From Arthrobacter sp. KBS0703 (lineage in GTDB: Bacteria; Actinomycetota; Actinomycetes; Actinomycetales; Micrococcaceae), in the NCBI RefSeq assembly GCF_002008315.2, contig NZ_MVDG02000001.1, positions 3,658,001-3,722,000 on the forward strand: 64,000 nucleotides of DNA, given 5' to 3'. Below the pieces are notes generated by a model. It was not told where the DNA came from and ran no database searches. It saw nothing but the letters and a program-made list of their open reading frames with translations. Shown in pieces: positions 45,314 to 55,239 of this stretch. The translations under genes and the position numbers were made by a program. Each line of letters opens with the position of its first letter. Position 1 is the first letter of the stretch.

Positions 45314-45865
45314 TTATTCGTAGACGTGCGGGGCCAGCGTGCCGACGAAGTCCAGGTTGCGGTACTTTTCGGCGTAGTCCAGGCCGTAGCCCACCACGAA
45401 TTCATTGGGGATGTCGTAGCCGACGTACTTGACGTCGATCTGCACCTTCGCGGCCGTCGGCTTGCGGAAGGCCGTGCAGATTTCCACGGATGCGGTGCCG
45501 CGGGACTCGAGGTTGGTCTTCAACCAGGACAGCGTGAGGCCGGAATCGATGATGTCCTCGACAATGAGCACGTCCTTGCCCATGAGGTCGGTGTCGAGGT
45601 CCTTCAGGATGCGCACCACGCCGGAGGACTGCGTGCCGGAGCCGTAGGAGGAAACAGCCATCCAGTCCATGGAGATGTGGCTGTGCAGTGCACGTGCGAG
45701 GTCCGCCATGACCATGACCGCGCCCTTGAGCACGCCCACGATGAGGATTTCACGGCCTTCGTAGTCCTTGTCGATCTGCGCCGCGAGCTCGGTGATGCGC
45801 TGCTGGATCTGTTCCTTGGTGTAGAGAACGTGCTTGAGGTCTGCCTGGACGTCGGATGAATCCAC
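45314..45865 (-). CDS. hpt: Hypoxanthine phosphoribosyltransferase
   Basis: Salvages hypoxanthine and guanine with PRPP. The 183-residue protein has the PRPP loop VLIVEDIIDSGLTLSWL, the flexible loop SSYGSGTQSSG and GYDIPNEFVVGYGLDYAE. I chose GTG 45865, six bases after AGGAG; TTG one codon earlier is possible. It lies downstream of tilS on the same strand, the conserved order. Confidence 0.97.
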   Translation of the reverse strand: MDSSDVQADLKHVLYTKEQIQQRITELAAQIDKDYEGREILIVGVLKGAVMVMADLARALHSHISMDWMAVSSYGSGTQSSGVVRILKDLDTDLMGKDVLIVEDIIDSGLTLSWLKTNLESRGTASVEICTAFRKPTAAKVQIDVKYVGYDIPNEFVVGYGLDYAEKYRNLDFVGTLAPHVYE

Positions 45866-45910
45866 CAATAGCTCCTGTGTAGATGCGGGGAAGTGTAGAT
45901 GCGGGTGCGA

Positions 45911-47071
45911 CTATTTTCGGATCGGTTTTCGAAGCCGGAATACAAGCTTCCCACAGCGTGCGCCCTCGCGGGGAACCCCGGCGCCGCTCTGCTCCCCGTC
46001 CGGTTCGCCTGCCAGCAGCTGGGCGAGCGACAGGCGGTAGACGCTCACTCCGCCGGGCAGCTCCACTGGCCCTGCCGAACCCTGCCGGCGGAGCAGCGCT
46101 TCCGCCGCCAGGAGCCGCTGGTAGCTGGGCTGCTGGCCGCCGACGTCGGCGGCGGCCTTGGCGATCACCCGGAACCTGATGGCCGGGGCCAGTTCGTTGA
46201 GGGCCGCCTCCGGCAGGCCGACATCGGGACCGGTGCGCTCTGCGAGCGAGGCATAGGTGTTATTGGCCACGTCCTCCAGATAGTCCGCGTCCAGCTGGAG
46301 GATGGCGGCGGTCCGGGCGAGGGACTCCGCGACGCCGGGGCCCAGCTTGTCCTCCAGCAGCGGCATGACTTCCACGCGGGTCCGGGAGCGGGCAAAAGCA
46401 GGATCCGCGTTGCTGGGATCGTGCCAGGGTTCGAGCTCCTCCGCCCGGCAAATCCCGACCGTGTCCGCGCGCCGGAGGCCCAGGAAAGGCCGGAGCAGCC
46501 TTCCGCGCACCGGACGCATGCCCGCCAGCGACCTCGTGCCGGAGCCGCGCGCGAGGCCGAGCAGCACCTGCTCCGCCTGATCATCAAGGGTGTGCCCCAG
46601 GAGAATCGCGTCCGCGCCCCACTCGGCCGCTGCCGCTTCAAGCGCGGCATGCCGTGCGTCCCGGGCTGCCGCCTCAGGGCCCACACCGCTGGTCGCTACG
46701 TCCACGGTGCGGATCTGCACCGGGCTGAGACCAAGCTCGCCTAGGGTCTTTGCCGTTCGGGCCGCGACGTCCGCGGAACCGGGCTGCAGTTGGTGGTCCA
46801 CCACCACTGCCCCCACAGCTACCGGGTGGCCGTCCACGTGGCCGCGGCGGGCGAAGTAGGCAGCGACGGCGGCAAGGGCCAGCGAATCGGGGCCTCCGCT
46901 GCAGGCGACGAGGATCCGTTCCGGGTAACCGGCCTGGGAGAGCGCTTCCTGCAGCATCTTCCGCGCGGTGCCGAGGACGGGCGCCAGCCGGCCGGGCCGG
47001 CGCCGGCCCGTACTCGGGGCAGGGCCGCCGCCGTCGGAATCGGGCACTGAGGCCGTTGATGCGCCCTGCAC
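45911..47071 (-). CDS. tilS: tRNA(Ile)-lysidine synthetase
   Basis: Modifies C34 of the minor tRNA-Ile to lysidine. The 386-residue protein has the PP-loop ILVACSGGPDSLALAAVAA, GHTLDDQAEQVLLGLARGSG and RPFLGLRRADT, with a C-terminal substrate-binding region. The first 35 residues are Pro/Arg-rich, so the true start may be nearer ATG at residue 39. It is followed by hpt and preceded by the metalloprotease gene with a five-base gap. Confidence 0.95.
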   Translation of the reverse strand: MQGASTASVPDSDGGGPAPSTGRRRPGRLAPVLGTARKMLQEALSQAGYPERILVACSGGPDSLALAAVAAYFARRGHVDGHPVAVGAVVVDHQLQPGSADVAARTAKTLGELGLSPVQIRTVDVATSGVGPEAAARDARHAALEAAAAEWGADAILLGHTLDDQAEQVLLGLARGSGTRSLAGMRPVRGRLLRPFLGLRRADTVGICRAEELEPWHDPSNADPAFARSRTRVEVMPLLEDKLGPGVAESLARTAAILQLDADYLEDVANNTYASLAERTGPDVGLPEAALNELAPAIRFRVIAKAAADVGGQQPSYQRLLAAEALLRRQGSAGPVELPGGVSVYRLSLAQLLAGEPDGEQSGAGVPREGARCGKLVFRLRKPIRK

Positions 47072-47076
47072 GGAAA

Positions 47077-48195
47077 CTAGAGCCCCATCCTGTCGATCCA
47101 GATCTTGGCGTCGTGGATCTCCGGCTCGGTGGGCAGGTTCTCCGCCGCTTCCCAGACCCGGTTGAAGCCTTCCATGCCGGCCACTTCCACCACGGCGCGG
47201 ACAAACTTGGCGCCGTCGCTGTACTGCCTCATCTTGGCGTCGAGGCCCAGAAGGCTGCGGATGAATTTCTCAATGGCGCCCCTGTCCTTGCCGCGGGCGT
47301 TGAAACGCTGCCGGATGGTCTTCACGGAGGGCACGATGCTCTCATCCACGGCGTCCATCACCACGTTGGCGTGGCCTTCGAGCAGGCTCATCACGGCGGT
47401 GAGGTGGGACAGCGCGGCCTTCTCCTCGGGGTTCTGCAGCAGGTCCAGGATGGCGCCCCGGCCCGGCGTGGTGCCTGAGGCGGTGCGGTCCTTCAGCGAC
47501 CGGGCGGCCGCCGACGCCCGTTCCATGAGGGAGTCGACGTTGCCCAGGAGGTGGCCGCTGAGGCTGTCGATCTCGTTGAGCATGTGGTGCCGGAGCCAGG
47601 GCGCCGCGGCGAACTGGACGCGGTGGGTCTGTTCGTGGAGGCACACCCAGAGCCGGAAATCCTCGGGGGACACGTTGAGCTCGCGCTCCACGGAGATAAT
47701 GTTCGGGGCCACGAGCAGCAATCGCCCGCCCGAGGGCGCATGGGAACCTTCGGCGAGCGCGGCGAACGGATCGTACTGGCCCAGTACCTTGCTGGAAAGG
47801 AACGCCAGCACCGCGCCCAACTGGCTGCCGGTGATGGCTCCGCTGACGCTCGCCGCACCGGGGCTGATGTTCCCGCGCCGGTTCTCGAGCATCTTTTCGA
47901 TGGCGGGCTTCAGCATGACAGCGAAGCTCTGGGTGTTGGCTTTTGCCCAGGAAGCGCGGTCCACCACCAGGACCGAGGAGTCGCGGAGATCGCGCGCGGC
48001 CTCCAGCCCGGTGATGTGGTGAACGTGGGGCACCGACGCATCGGCCAGGGCGCGCAACTGGTCTACGGCTTCGCCGATCTCCTTCGCGCTAAGCGAAGGG
48101 CCTGCCGGAGCAAGCCGTGCTGCTGCGGACGCGGCAAGCTCCCAGTTGATCAGGGCCTGGGCCGGTGCTGTTGTCTGGCCTGCGGTTGACTCCAT
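47077..48195 (-). CDS. Zinc-dependent metalloprotease (DUF2342 family)
   Basis: The 372-residue protein has a gluzincin-type site: HEQTHRVQFAAAPWL for the zinc His pair and, about 100 residues on, EGHANVVMD supplying the Glu ligand. These features define the actinobacterial DUF2342 family, sometimes named after F420 biosynthesis although no F420 role is proved. There is no signal peptide. The start among 48225, 48204 and 48195 is uncertain; I use MESTAGQT. Between dacB and tilS as in M. tuberculosis. Confidence 0.9.
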   Translation of the reverse strand: MESTAGQTTAPAQALINWELAASAAARLAPAGPSLSAKEIGEAVDQLRALADASVPHVHHITGLEAARDLRDSSVLVVDRASWAKANTQSFAVMLKPAIEKMLENRRGNISPGAASVSGAITGSQLGAVLAFLSSKVLGQYDPFAALAEGSHAPSGGRLLLVAPNIISVERELNVSPEDFRLWVCLHEQTHRVQFAAAPWLRHHMLNEIDSLSGHLLGNVDSLMERASAAARSLKDRTASGTTPGRGAILDLLQNPEEKAALSHLTAVMSLLEGHANVVMDAVDESIVPSVKTIRQRFNARGKDRGAIEKFIRSLLGLDAKMRQYSDGAKFVRAVVEVAGMEGFNRVWEAAENLPTEPEIHDAKIWIDRMGL

Positions 48196-48299
48196 ACGCA
48201 CCATCAGAACACACGCGCCCGGCAACGCGCCTTAAAGTTCGCTCACCGGCGAACAGTCGGCAGCCGGGCCCGGCGCCGGCAGGAAGCGGGCCTTGACCG

Positions 48300-49817
48300 T
48301 TAGTTGCAGCCGCAGGCGGCGAGCACCGTGGCCGAGGCGTCCAGGGCGGGTTTGTTGCCCTCCGCACCCGCAGTCAGGCCGTTGCCGATGAAGGAGAACA
48401 CCAGAAGCCGGCCGTCCGCGTCCACCACGTAACCGCTGAGGGCAATGACGCTGTTCAGGGTTCCCGTTTTGGCCCGGACCAGCCCGGCGCCCTCGGCCGT
48501 GGACTCATCGATGTACCTGTCCCCGAGCGTCCCCGTCAGGCCGGCCACGGGGAAGCCTGCCAGCGCTGCCCTCAGGCGTGTATCCGGGCCGGTGGTGATG
48601 GCACGGACCACCTCCGAGAACTGCCGGGCGGAGACCTGGTTGTCCAGCGCCAGGCCGGATACATCCGCTGCCACCATGCCGCCCGTGGGGATGCCCAGGC
48701 CCGTGAGCTGGTTAAGGACCGCGGTCCTGGCGGAATCGCTGCTCCCCTGCTGGCCGGTGGCAACAGCCGACATCCGGCCGAGGGTTTCGGCGAGGTAATT
48801 GTCGGAAGTCTGGAGCATGAGGTCGACCTGCTGGCTGACGGTTGCCGACTGCACCTCCCCGAGCACGGCGGCATTTGCCGCCGTCTTCCCCTCAACACGT
48901 GCGACGGCGGGCGCCACCGTCACTCCCGCAGCCGCGACGGCCGCCCGGAGCCGGGCCGCGAAAGCCTCGCCCGCGGCAAGGGCGGAATCCTGGGGCCGCG
49001 GCCCCGTGGTCTCTGCGGGATCGAACCGCGCAGAGTTAAGCGCCAGCGGGAACAACGGGGCCATCTCCCCGGCTGCCACGTCCTCCGGGCTCCAGGCCGG
49101 GTTCAGCGAAGGCCCGGTGAAAAGTGAATCGTCAACGAGGACCTCCACCTTGCCGGTGAACCCGTCCTTGCGCAGCGACTCGGCGGTCAGGTTGGCCAAG
49201 GTGGCCAGCCCCGCATGGCCGAGCACCTTGTCCGCGGCGGATTCGCCCTCACCCAGCAGCACATCCCCGCCGCCCACCAGCACCACGGAGCGCGTCCCGG
49301 CGCGGGCTGCGCCCGGCGGTGACGCCTGCGGCTTCGCCGGGGAAACGGAAACGGCCTTGGTGCTGAACCGCGCCTCAGGGCCGATGGCCCGCAGGGCCGC
49401 CACTGCGGTGAGCAGCTTCATGTTCGACGCCGGGATCCTGTTGGCGGCACCGTTCCGGTCGAAGAGCACCTGGCCCGTGGCTGCGTCCTGGACCACGCCC
49501 GTGAACGTCCCGCCGCCGTCGGTCTTGAGGGCAGGGTCCAGCTTTGCCGCCACCTTCGCCGGGACGGGAACTGGCGCCGCGTTGCTGAGCGGCCCGATGC
49601 CCTGGGGGACGGACAGGCGTTCCGGCACGAGCTGCCATGCGGGGGTTTGGGCGGCGCCGGGGGCGGACTGGTCCGGGCCGGTCAGTGCGGGGGCAATGAG
49701 CATTCCGGCGGGCAGCGCCAGTGCGGCAAGCAGAAGCGTGAGCAGGGCCGTGGGCCAGGCCCGGATCAGCGTGTGGAGCCTTTCGCGGCTGCTTGCTGTG
49801 CCGGTGGTGCCACTCAT
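48300..49817 (-). CDS. dacB: D-alanyl-D-alanine carboxypeptidase/endopeptidase, PBP4 type
   Basis: Trims peptidoglycan stem peptides outside the membrane. The 505-residue protein has an N-terminal membrane anchor (about 20-45) and the S13 penicillin-binding motifs: SxxK in PASNMKLLTA, SxN in TSDNYLAETLG, and KTG in RAKTGTLNSVIALSG, with a long inserted domain between the first two. ATG 49817 (MSGTTG) has GAGGAC upstream. It diverges from ppa. Confidence 0.95.
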   Translation of the reverse strand: MSGTTGTASSRERLHTLIRAWPTALLTLLLAALALPAGMLIAPALTGPDQSAPGAAQTPAWQLVPERLSVPQGIGPLSNAAPVPVPAKVAAKLDPALKTDGGGTFTGVVQDAATGQVLFDRNGAANRIPASNMKLLTAVAALRAIGPEARFSTKAVSVSPAKPQASPPGAARAGTRSVVLVGGGDVLLGEGESAADKVLGHAGLATLANLTAESLRKDGFTGKVEVLVDDSLFTGPSLNPAWSPEDVAAGEMAPLFPLALNSARFDPAETTGPRPQDSALAAGEAFAARLRAAVAAAGVTVAPAVARVEGKTAANAAVLGEVQSATVSQQVDLMLQTSDNYLAETLGRMSAVATGQQGSSDSARTAVLNQLTGLGIPTGGMVAADVSGLALDNQVSARQFSEVVRAITTGPDTRLRAALAGFPVAGLTGTLGDRYIDESTAEGAGLVRAKTGTLNSVIALSGYVVDADGRLLVFSFIGNGLTAGAEGNKPALDASATVLAACGCN

Positions 49818-49957
49818 GCTGCTGGTCCTCAAAGTTCTGAAATTACCCCACTAGTTCCTGAAACCTGGGCCTGTCGCTATATCCTCAATAGTAGTCGGCG
49901 GCACTGACACTCCTTTTCGCGTGCCGCGAACACCAAGCAATCGTCGAGGAGCATTCC

Positions 49958-50446
49958 ATGAAGCATGACGTGACCATCGAGATCCCCAAGGGATCGCGCG
50001 TCAAGTACGAAGTCGACCACGAGACCGGCCGAGTCCGCCTGGACCGCGTCCTCTTCACTTCCATGCAGTACCCCACCCACTACGGATTCTTCGAGAACAC
50101 CCTCGGCGAAGACGGCGACCCGCTGGACGCACTGGTGCTCCTGCAGGACTTCGATCTGCACCCGGGCGTCATCGTTGAGGCCCGCCCCATCGGCGTCTTC
50201 AACATGACCGACGACGGCGGCGGCGACGCCAAGGTCCTGTGCGTGCCGGCCGACCCCAGGTTCGACCACATCCAGGAAATCAGCGACGTCAGCGAGTTCC
50301 TGATCAAGGAAATCGAGCACTTCTTCACCCGTTACAAGGACCTGGAACCCGGCAAGTGGGTCAAGGCCGAGGGCTGGGCCGACCGCGCCGCTGCCGAAGC
50401 CGAACTCGAGGCTTCCATCAAGCGTTACGTGCCCGCAGCACACTAA
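49958..50446 (+). CDS. ppa: Inorganic pyrophosphatase
   Basis: Hydrolyses pyrophosphate and pulls biosynthetic reactions forward. The 162-residue family I enzyme has [17 protein letters not shown] and the metal-binding signature [11 protein letters not shown], followed by [22 protein letters not shown] lies about six bases before ATG 49958. A strong terminator follows, so it is monocistronic. Confidence 0.98.
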   Translation: MKHDVTIEIPKGSRVKYEVDHETGRVRLDRVLFTSMQYPTHYGFFENTLGEDGDPLDALVLLQDFDLHPGVIVEARPIGVFNMTDDGGGDAKVLCVPADPRFDHIQEISDVSEFLIKEIEHFFTRYKDLEPGKWVKAEGWADRAAAEAELEASIKRYVPAAH

Positions 50447-50494
50447 TCCCCACCGTCTTCCTGACGGCGTGGTCCCAGTACCCGCTTTAACCTA

Positions 50495-50548
50495 CGACGG
50501 CGGCAGGTGCGGTTCCTTGTGAACCGCACCTGCCGCCGTCGCGTTTTT
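50495..50548 (+). terminator. Intrinsic terminator of ppa
   Basis: A perfect 21-bp stem (50495-50515 with 50521-50541) closes a five-base loop and is followed by CGTTTTT. It is the clearest rho-independent terminator in the window. Confidence 0.93.
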
Positions 50549-50625
50549 CCGGACCACTTTCCGGCCCCTCCCCAGCGCCCCCCGCGGGCCGAAGTGAGCT
50601 GCGTAACGTCCCACGCCAGGAGATC

Positions 50626-50653
50626 TTGCCTCCCGGCAGCCACCGGGTAGTCT
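50626..50653 (+). promoter_or_regulatory. Promoter of the SatD-like gene
   Basis: TTGCCT (50626-50631) and TAGTCT (50648-50653) are 16 bases apart. The -10 box ends 10 bases before ATG 50664, so the leader would be only a few bases long. Confidence 0.5.
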
Positions 50654-50663
50654 GATTTCCACC

Positions 50664-51263
50664 ATGTTCACGCTGACTATCAACCAAACAGACAGCCGGC
50701 GCGACGGCGACCGGGTTCCGCAGCTCCTCAAGGACCTCCGGCACATTCCTGCGCGTCTTGACTTCGACCGCTCCGTGGAGGACGAAGTCCAAGGGATCCT
50801 GGACTGTGCCCACCAGACTGTGGAAGCCGCCATGATCGCACTGCGGTGCGGCAGCTGGTTCGTGGGGATCGGGGTCGGCCCCGTGAACGAGCCGCTGCCG
50901 AACCAGATCAAAGACGCCTCCGGGCACGGGCTGGTCTACGCACGCCGGGCCGTGGACCGGCTCCGCTACGGCAAAGAGCGCATTCCGGTGGCCGTGGAGG
51001 GACCCCTGGCGGAAGTGGCAGCGGAATCCGAATCGGTGCTCCGGCTCCTGGGCCATATTGTCCGGGACAGGAGCGAGGCCGAATGGCGTGTCCTGGACCT
51101 GCTGACCCCCGGCGTTCGCGGGCAGCAGAAGGCCGTGGCAGCGGAACTGGGCATCACCTCCCAGGCCGTCAGCAAGGCCGTGGCGAGGTCACAGTGGAAC
51201 GAGGAGCACGCCGCCCGGCCAGCCGCAGCCAGGCTGCTTTCCATGATCCTCGAGGTGCGGTAA
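50664..51263 (+). CDS. SatD-like protein with C-terminal helix-turn-helix
   Basis: The 199-residue protein resembles the SatD family: an N-terminal strand followed by QTDSRR, then VEDEVQGILD (DEFQG in many members) and FVGIGVGPVN with HGLVYARRAVDRL. The C-terminus is a winged-helix-like motif, QQKAVAAELGITSQAVSKAV. SatD members are linked to acid tolerance in streptococci; here a regulatory role is inference. No adjacent partner gene on this strand. Confidence 0.65.
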   Translation: MFTLTINQTDSRRDGDRVPQLLKDLRHIPARLDFDRSVEDEVQGILDCAHQTVEAAMIALRCGSWFVGIGVGPVNEPLPNQIKDASGHGLVYARRAVDRLRYGKERIPVAVEGPLAEVAAESESVLRLLGHIVRDRSEAEWRVLDLLTPGVRGQQKAVAAELGITSQAVSKAVARSQWNEEHAARPAAARLLSMILEVR

Positions 51264-51337
51264 GCGTTCCCGAGGACCGCCAAGGCCCCGTTACCCCGCC
51301 GGGCCCCTAACGCGGCAACGCCTGAGCAGCCCGGCGC

Positions 51338-52183
51338 TTACAGGAGTCCGCGCAGCACGTGCGCGGCGCCGTCGTCGTACACGGACTTGGTGACCTCATC
51401 CGCCGCGGCAACCACTTCCTCCGGGGCCTGGCCCATGGCGACGCCGCGGCCCGCCCACGTGAGCATTTCGATGTCGTTGCGGCCGTCGCCGATGGCAATG
51501 GTGCCGGACGCCTCCACGCCGAGCCTGCGGCGCAGGCTTTCAAGCGCACTGGCCTTCGTGACTCCCGCGGCGGCAATGTCCAGCCACGCGGTCCAGCCCA
51601 CCGAGTAGGTGACGCCGGCAAGGCCGATGTGTTCGATGGCCTCGTTGAATTCCTCGGGCGTGTTTTCGGCGCTGAAGACCACGACGCGGACGGCCGTGGC
51701 CTCCAGCATGGTCTGGAAATCGACGCCGATGGCCTCCACACCGAAGCTCGCGTCCTGGAAGCGCTCGGTGGAGAGGAAGTTGCCGTTCTCGTCCTCGAGC
51801 GCGTACTTGGCTGACGGCAGGCGCTTGCGGAGGGCACGGAGCGCGGGGCCGGGATCGAACGTGGCCTTGTGGATAATTTCATAGCCGTCCGCCAGCTCGG
51901 GATCCAGGCGCAGGGTCACGCCGCCGTTGCAGCAGACGGCGTAGCCGCGGTCGATCCCGATCTGCTCAATGACGGGAAGGGTGGCGTTAAGGGACCGGCC
52001 CGTGGCGATCATGACGTCATGGCCGGCGGCTACCACGGCCTGGGCGGCTTCGCGGACGGGGGCGGACATGTGGCCGTCGTGGTCCACCAGGGTTCCGTCA
52101 ACGTCCAGGGCGATCATCAGCTTCTGCTGTACTTCTTGCTGGTCTTCGATGCCAGCGGCTGAGTTTTCAGTCAATGTAGTCAT
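51338..52183 (-). CDS. HAD superfamily hydrolase, Cof/type IIB
   Basis: A sugar-phosphate-type phosphatase of 281 residues. The nucleophile motif reads IALDVDGTLVDHDG, motif II IATGRSL, and motifs III/IV are KASALESL and IAIGDGRNDIEML. The cap is of the C2B type. The exact substrate is unknown. ATG 52183 follows AAGAGG closely. It lies downstream of serS on the minus strand, separated by a terminator-like palindrome. Confidence 0.92.
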   Translation of the reverse strand: MTTLTENSAAGIEDQQEVQQKLMIALDVDGTLVDHDGHMSAPVREAAQAVVAAGHDVMIATGRSLNATLPVIEQIGIDRGYAVCCNGGVTLRLDPELADGYEIIHKATFDPGPALRALRKRLPSAKYALEDENGNFLSTERFQDASFGVEAIGVDFQTMLEATAVRVVVFSAENTPEEFNEAIEHIGLAGVTYSVGWTAWLDIAAAGVTKASALESLRRRLGVEASGTIAIGDGRNDIEMLTWAGRGVAMGQAPEEVVAAADEVTKSVYDDGAAHVLRGLL

Positions 52184-52248
52184 GCCTCTTAGTAGAGCAG
52201 ACACCCCTGACACCCGCTAGGACGCAGGCCACAGCACCGTGTGAACAG

Positions 52249-52292
52249 CAGGTAAATACTCACAGGTTTTCCCCGCTGTGAGTGTTTACCTG
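52249..52292 (-). terminator. Terminator downstream of serS
   Basis: CAGGTAAATACTCACAG (52249-52265) pairs with CTGTGAGTGTTTACCTG (52276-52292), one T-G wobble, across a 10-base loop. Confidence 0.65.
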
Positions 52293-52344
52293 CCCCCGCG
52301 TTCGAAGGGGCGCACGCCTCGCGGCGCTGCCTGCAGAAACCGGC

Positions 52345-53625
52345 CTAGAGAACGGGGAGAACCTGGAGCCCGCCGATGTACTTCTGCAGGGCCGCCGGCA
52401 CGTTGACGGAGCCGTCCGGGTTCTGGTGGTGTTCCAGGATGGCCACGATCCAGCGGGTGGTGGCCAGGGTGCCGTTGAGGGTGGCGACGGGACGGGTGCC
52501 CTTGGGTGTGCCGTCCTCGCTGAACACGCGTTCACGGATGTTCAGGCGGCGGGCCTGGAACGTGGTGCAGTTGGAGGTGGATGTCAGCTCGCGGTAGGCG
52601 CCCTGCGTGGGGACCCAGGCTTCGCAGTCATACTTGCGGGCCGCGGACATTCCGAGGTCGCCCGCGGCGGTGTCGATCACACGGTACGGCAGCTCGCACT
52701 TGGCCAGCATCTCCTCTTCCCAGGCCAGCAGGCGTTCGTGTTCCGCGGCGGCCTCTTCGGCAGTGGTGTAGATGAACATCTCCACCTTGTTGAACTGGTG
52801 CACGCGGATGATGCCGCGGGTGTCCTTGCCGTGCGAGCCGGCCTCGCGGCGGTAGCAGGAGCTCTGGCCGGCGAAGCGGATGGGTCCGGGCGTGAGATCC
52901 AGGATCTCGTCCGCGTGGTATCCGGCCAGGGGCACCTCGGAGGTTCCCACCAGGTAAAGGTCGTCCTCGGCGAGACGGTAGATCTCGGCGTCGTGCTTGA
53001 CGTCAAAGCCGGTGCCCTGCATGGTCTCGGGACGGACCAGGGTGGGGGTGATCATGGGAACGAAGCCGGCCTCGATGGCCTGGTCCATGGCCATCTGCAG
53101 CAGGGCCATCTCGAGCCTTGCGCCCACGCCGCGGAGGAAGTAGAACCGTGAGCCGGAAACCTTGGCGCCGCGCTCCATGTCGATGGCGCCGATCAGTTCG
53201 CCGATCTCAAGGTGGTCCCGCGGTTCGAAGTCGGGGAATTCACGGGGCGTGCCGACGGTCCTGACCACAACGAAGTCGTCCTCGCCGCCTTCCGGCACGC
53301 CGTCCTCGATGAGGTTCGGAATGGTGCGGAGCAGCTCTTCCTGCTTGGCCTGCGCGGCATCGGCCTCCGCTGACGCGGCCTTGACAGCCCCGGCGAGCTC
53401 GCGGACCTCTGCCAGGAGCGCCTGCTTTTCCTCGCCCCTGGCCTGGGCCACCTTCTTGCCGAACACATTCTGTTCGGCGCGGAGGTTTTCGAAGCTGATC
53501 AGCGCGGCCCGGCGCGCGGAATCCGCGTCGATGATCGCGTCCACCAGGGTTTCGTCCGCGCCGCGGGCGCGCTGGCTGGCGCGGAACTTGTCCGGGTTGT
53601 CGCTGAGGTCTTTTACGTCGATCAC
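52345..53625 (-). CDS. serS: Seryl-tRNA synthetase
   Basis: Charges tRNA-Ser. The 426-residue class II enzyme has the N-terminal coiled-coil arm (about 30-100, Ala/Glu/Gln-rich), motif 2 [18 protein letters not shown] with [10 protein letters not shown], and motif 3 in the [18 protein letters not shown] region. GTG 53625 ([11 protein letters not shown]) is the start that matches the family; no Shine-Dalgarno is visible and a TACTCT box lies six bases upstream, so the mRNA may be leaderless. Confidence 0.97.
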   Translation of the reverse strand: MIDVKDLSDNPDKFRASQRARGADETLVDAIIDADSARRAALISFENLRAEQNVFGKKVAQARGEEKQALLAEVRELAGAVKAASAEADAAQAKQEELLRTIPNLIEDGVPEGGEDDFVVVRTVGTPREFPDFEPRDHLEIGELIGAIDMERGAKVSGSRFYFLRGVGARLEMALLQMAMDQAIEAGFVPMITPTLVRPETMQGTGFDVKHDAEIYRLAEDDLYLVGTSEVPLAGYHADEILDLTPGPIRFAGQSSCYRREAGSHGKDTRGIIRVHQFNKVEMFIYTTAEEAAAEHERLLAWEEEMLAKCELPYRVIDTAAGDLGMSAARKYDCEAWVPTQGAYRELTSTSNCTTFQARRLNIRERVFSEDGTPKGTRPVATLNGTLATTRWIVAILEHHQNPDGSVNVPAALQKYIGGLQVLPVL

Positions 53626-53631
53626 CAGACA

Positions 53632-53658
53632 AGAGTATCGAATCCGGAGCGCTGTCCG
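53632..53658 (-). promoter_or_regulatory. Candidate leaderless promoter of serS
   Basis: On the minus strand CGGACA (53653-53658) and TACTCT (53632-53637) are 15 bases apart, and the -10 box is six bases before the GTG start. The spacer is shorter than ideal. Confidence 0.4.
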
Positions 53659-53749
53659 GGCGGACGCCGCCGGCAACCCTCCCCGCAGCGGATGACCGGA
53701 CTGGTTGCTGATCTGTGGGCGCCGCCGGGCGGGATAGTGTTGGAGCACC

Positions 53750-54814
53750 ATGAGCGACCTGCTTCTCTACGTCCTGATCGCTGGGGCACTGGCGTTCGCC
53801 GTCTCCAGTTGGTGGGGCGTGCGCAAGCTCAAGGCAGCACACGCCCGCAGCGCCGTGCGGGAGAACGCCCACGAGCACGGCCTCGAACACCAGCGTGTTG
53901 CCGTGGTCCTGAACCCCGTCAAGGCCAAGTCCTCGGAAGCGCGCTCCACGATCCAGCGGGCCTGCCTGACGGCAGGCTGGGAGGCCCCGCGTTTCTTTGA
54001 AACGACGGCGGAGGACCCCGGCCATTCCCAGGTGCGGGCGGCGCTGGAATACGGGGCCGACGTCGTCCTGGTGGGCGGCGGCGACGGAACAGTACGCGTC
54101 GTGGCAGAGTCCCTCGCACACACGGGGGTGGCGATGGGCCTGATCCCGCTGGGCACGGGCAACCTCCTGGCGCGCAACGTCGACGTGGACGTCTATGACC
54201 TTTACGGCAGCGTCCAGACTGCCCTCTTTGGCCACCAGCGCTACATCGATACCGCGCGGATGCGGATTGAGAACTCGCAGACCGGCCACTCCTCAAACCA
54301 CGCGTTCCTCGTGATTGCCGGGATCGGAATGGATGCCGAGGTGGTGGGCGACACGAACGCCGGGTTGAAGCGGGCCGTGGGCTGGCTCGCCTATACGGAG
54401 GCGGGCGTCCGCCACCTGCCCGGCCGTCGGAAGAAAGTGTCGATCTCACTGGACGACGAGCCCGAACAGGCCCGCAAGATCCGGAGCGTCCTCTTTGCCA
54501 ACTGCGGGCTTGTTCCGGGAGGGATCGACCTCATCCCCCAGGCCATGATCGACGACGGCATGCTCGACGTGGTGGTCATGAGCCCCCGGAGCGCGGTCGG
54601 ATGGCTGGCCATGTACGCGAAAATCCTCTTCAAGCACAAGCGGCACCTGCCCGTCATGAGCGTCTACCGGTCCGGCAAGGTGGTCATCAAGTGCCCGGAA
54701 CCCATGCCCACGCAGCTCGACGGCGATACTTCCGGGGACGCCACAAAGGTCACCGTTCACGTGGAGCCCAGGTCGTTGCTGGTGCGGGTCAGGGAAGACA
54801 CAGCCCGCCAGTAG
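53750..54814 (+). CDS. Diacylglycerol/lipid kinase family protein
   Basis: The 354-residue protein has an N-terminal membrane helix (about 4-22), then the DAGK catalytic domain: [27 protein letters not shown] and [12 protein letters not shown], with the C-terminal beta-sandwich containing [10 protein letters not shown]. It is likely a phospholipid or sphingosine-type kinase; the substrate is not determined. TAGTGT and GGAG lie just before the ATG. It diverges from serS. Confidence 0.9.
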   Translation: MSDLLLYVLIAGALAFAVSSWWGVRKLKAAHARSAVRENAHEHGLEHQRVAVVLNPVKAKSSEARSTIQRACLTAGWEAPRFFETTAEDPGHSQVRAALEYGADVVLVGGGDGTVRVVAESLAHTGVAMGLIPLGTGNLLARNVDVDVYDLYGSVQTALFGHQRYIDTARMRIENSQTGHSSNHAFLVIAGIGMDAEVVGDTNAGLKRAVGWLAYTEAGVRHLPGRRKKVSISLDDEPEQARKIRSVLFANCGLVPGGIDLIPQAMIDDGMLDVVVMSPRSAVGWLAMYAKILFKHKRHLPVMSVYRSGKVVIKCPEPMPTQLDGDTSGDATKVTVHVEPRSLLVRVREDTARQ

Positions 54815-54924
54815 CGATCAGTGGCGGGAACGGCGGGATCAGCCGTTGAGTACTGGCTGGATGGTCTGGACGGCGCAACGGCCCTGGACTGTGCAGGACG
54901 GAAGAGCCACCGCGGAATGGATGC

Positions 54925-55146
54925 CTAGGCGGTCTTGGCCGTACCGGGATGCTTGGCGGCGTCGGCGGCGGCCTTGGCGGCTGCGCGGGCCTCGGACTGC
55001 TCCCGGATCATGGCCTGTTCCTCTTCGAAGCGCAGGCGGTCCGCCCGGTCTGCATCGTCCCCGTCCCAGTCCTGGTTTTCGGAGGTCGGCTTGGGATTGA
55101 CGATCATTCCCTGGCCGTCGTTGTCGGTGCTGGTTCCGTCTGACAT
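54925..55146 (-). CDS. Small acidic/alanine-rich hypothetical protein
   Basis: The 73-residue protein starts MSDGTSTDNDGQG, is acidic at first (ENQDWDGDDADRADRL) and ends in an Ala/Lys-rich amphipathic helix (ARAAAKAAADAAKHPG). GGGAGCGGG lies just upstream of ATG 55146. No family is recognised; codon use fits a real gene. Confidence 0.6.
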   Translation of the reverse strand: MSDGTSTDNDGQGMIVNPKPTSENQDWDGDDADRADRLRFEEEQAMIREQSEARAAAKAAADAAKHPGTAKTA

Positions 55147-55239
55147 GACCCGCTCCCTTCGTTGGGGCCACCCCCCTTGTTGATCAGGCAAGCATACGCA
55201 CAGTAACAAGGGCAGGGAAGTGCCCCAACGGGCATTTGT

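Noticed and set aside
47077..48195. An F420 biosynthesis gene
   Set aside because: Family members are sometimes named that way, but the visible HEQTH and EGH motifs support a metalloprotease, and no cofactor genes are nearby.
54839..55171. A second minus-strand gene overlapping the 73-residue hypothetical
   Set aside because: It is a shifted frame of the same DNA with arginine/glycine-rich composition; the other frame has a proper ribosome-binding site and balanced composition.
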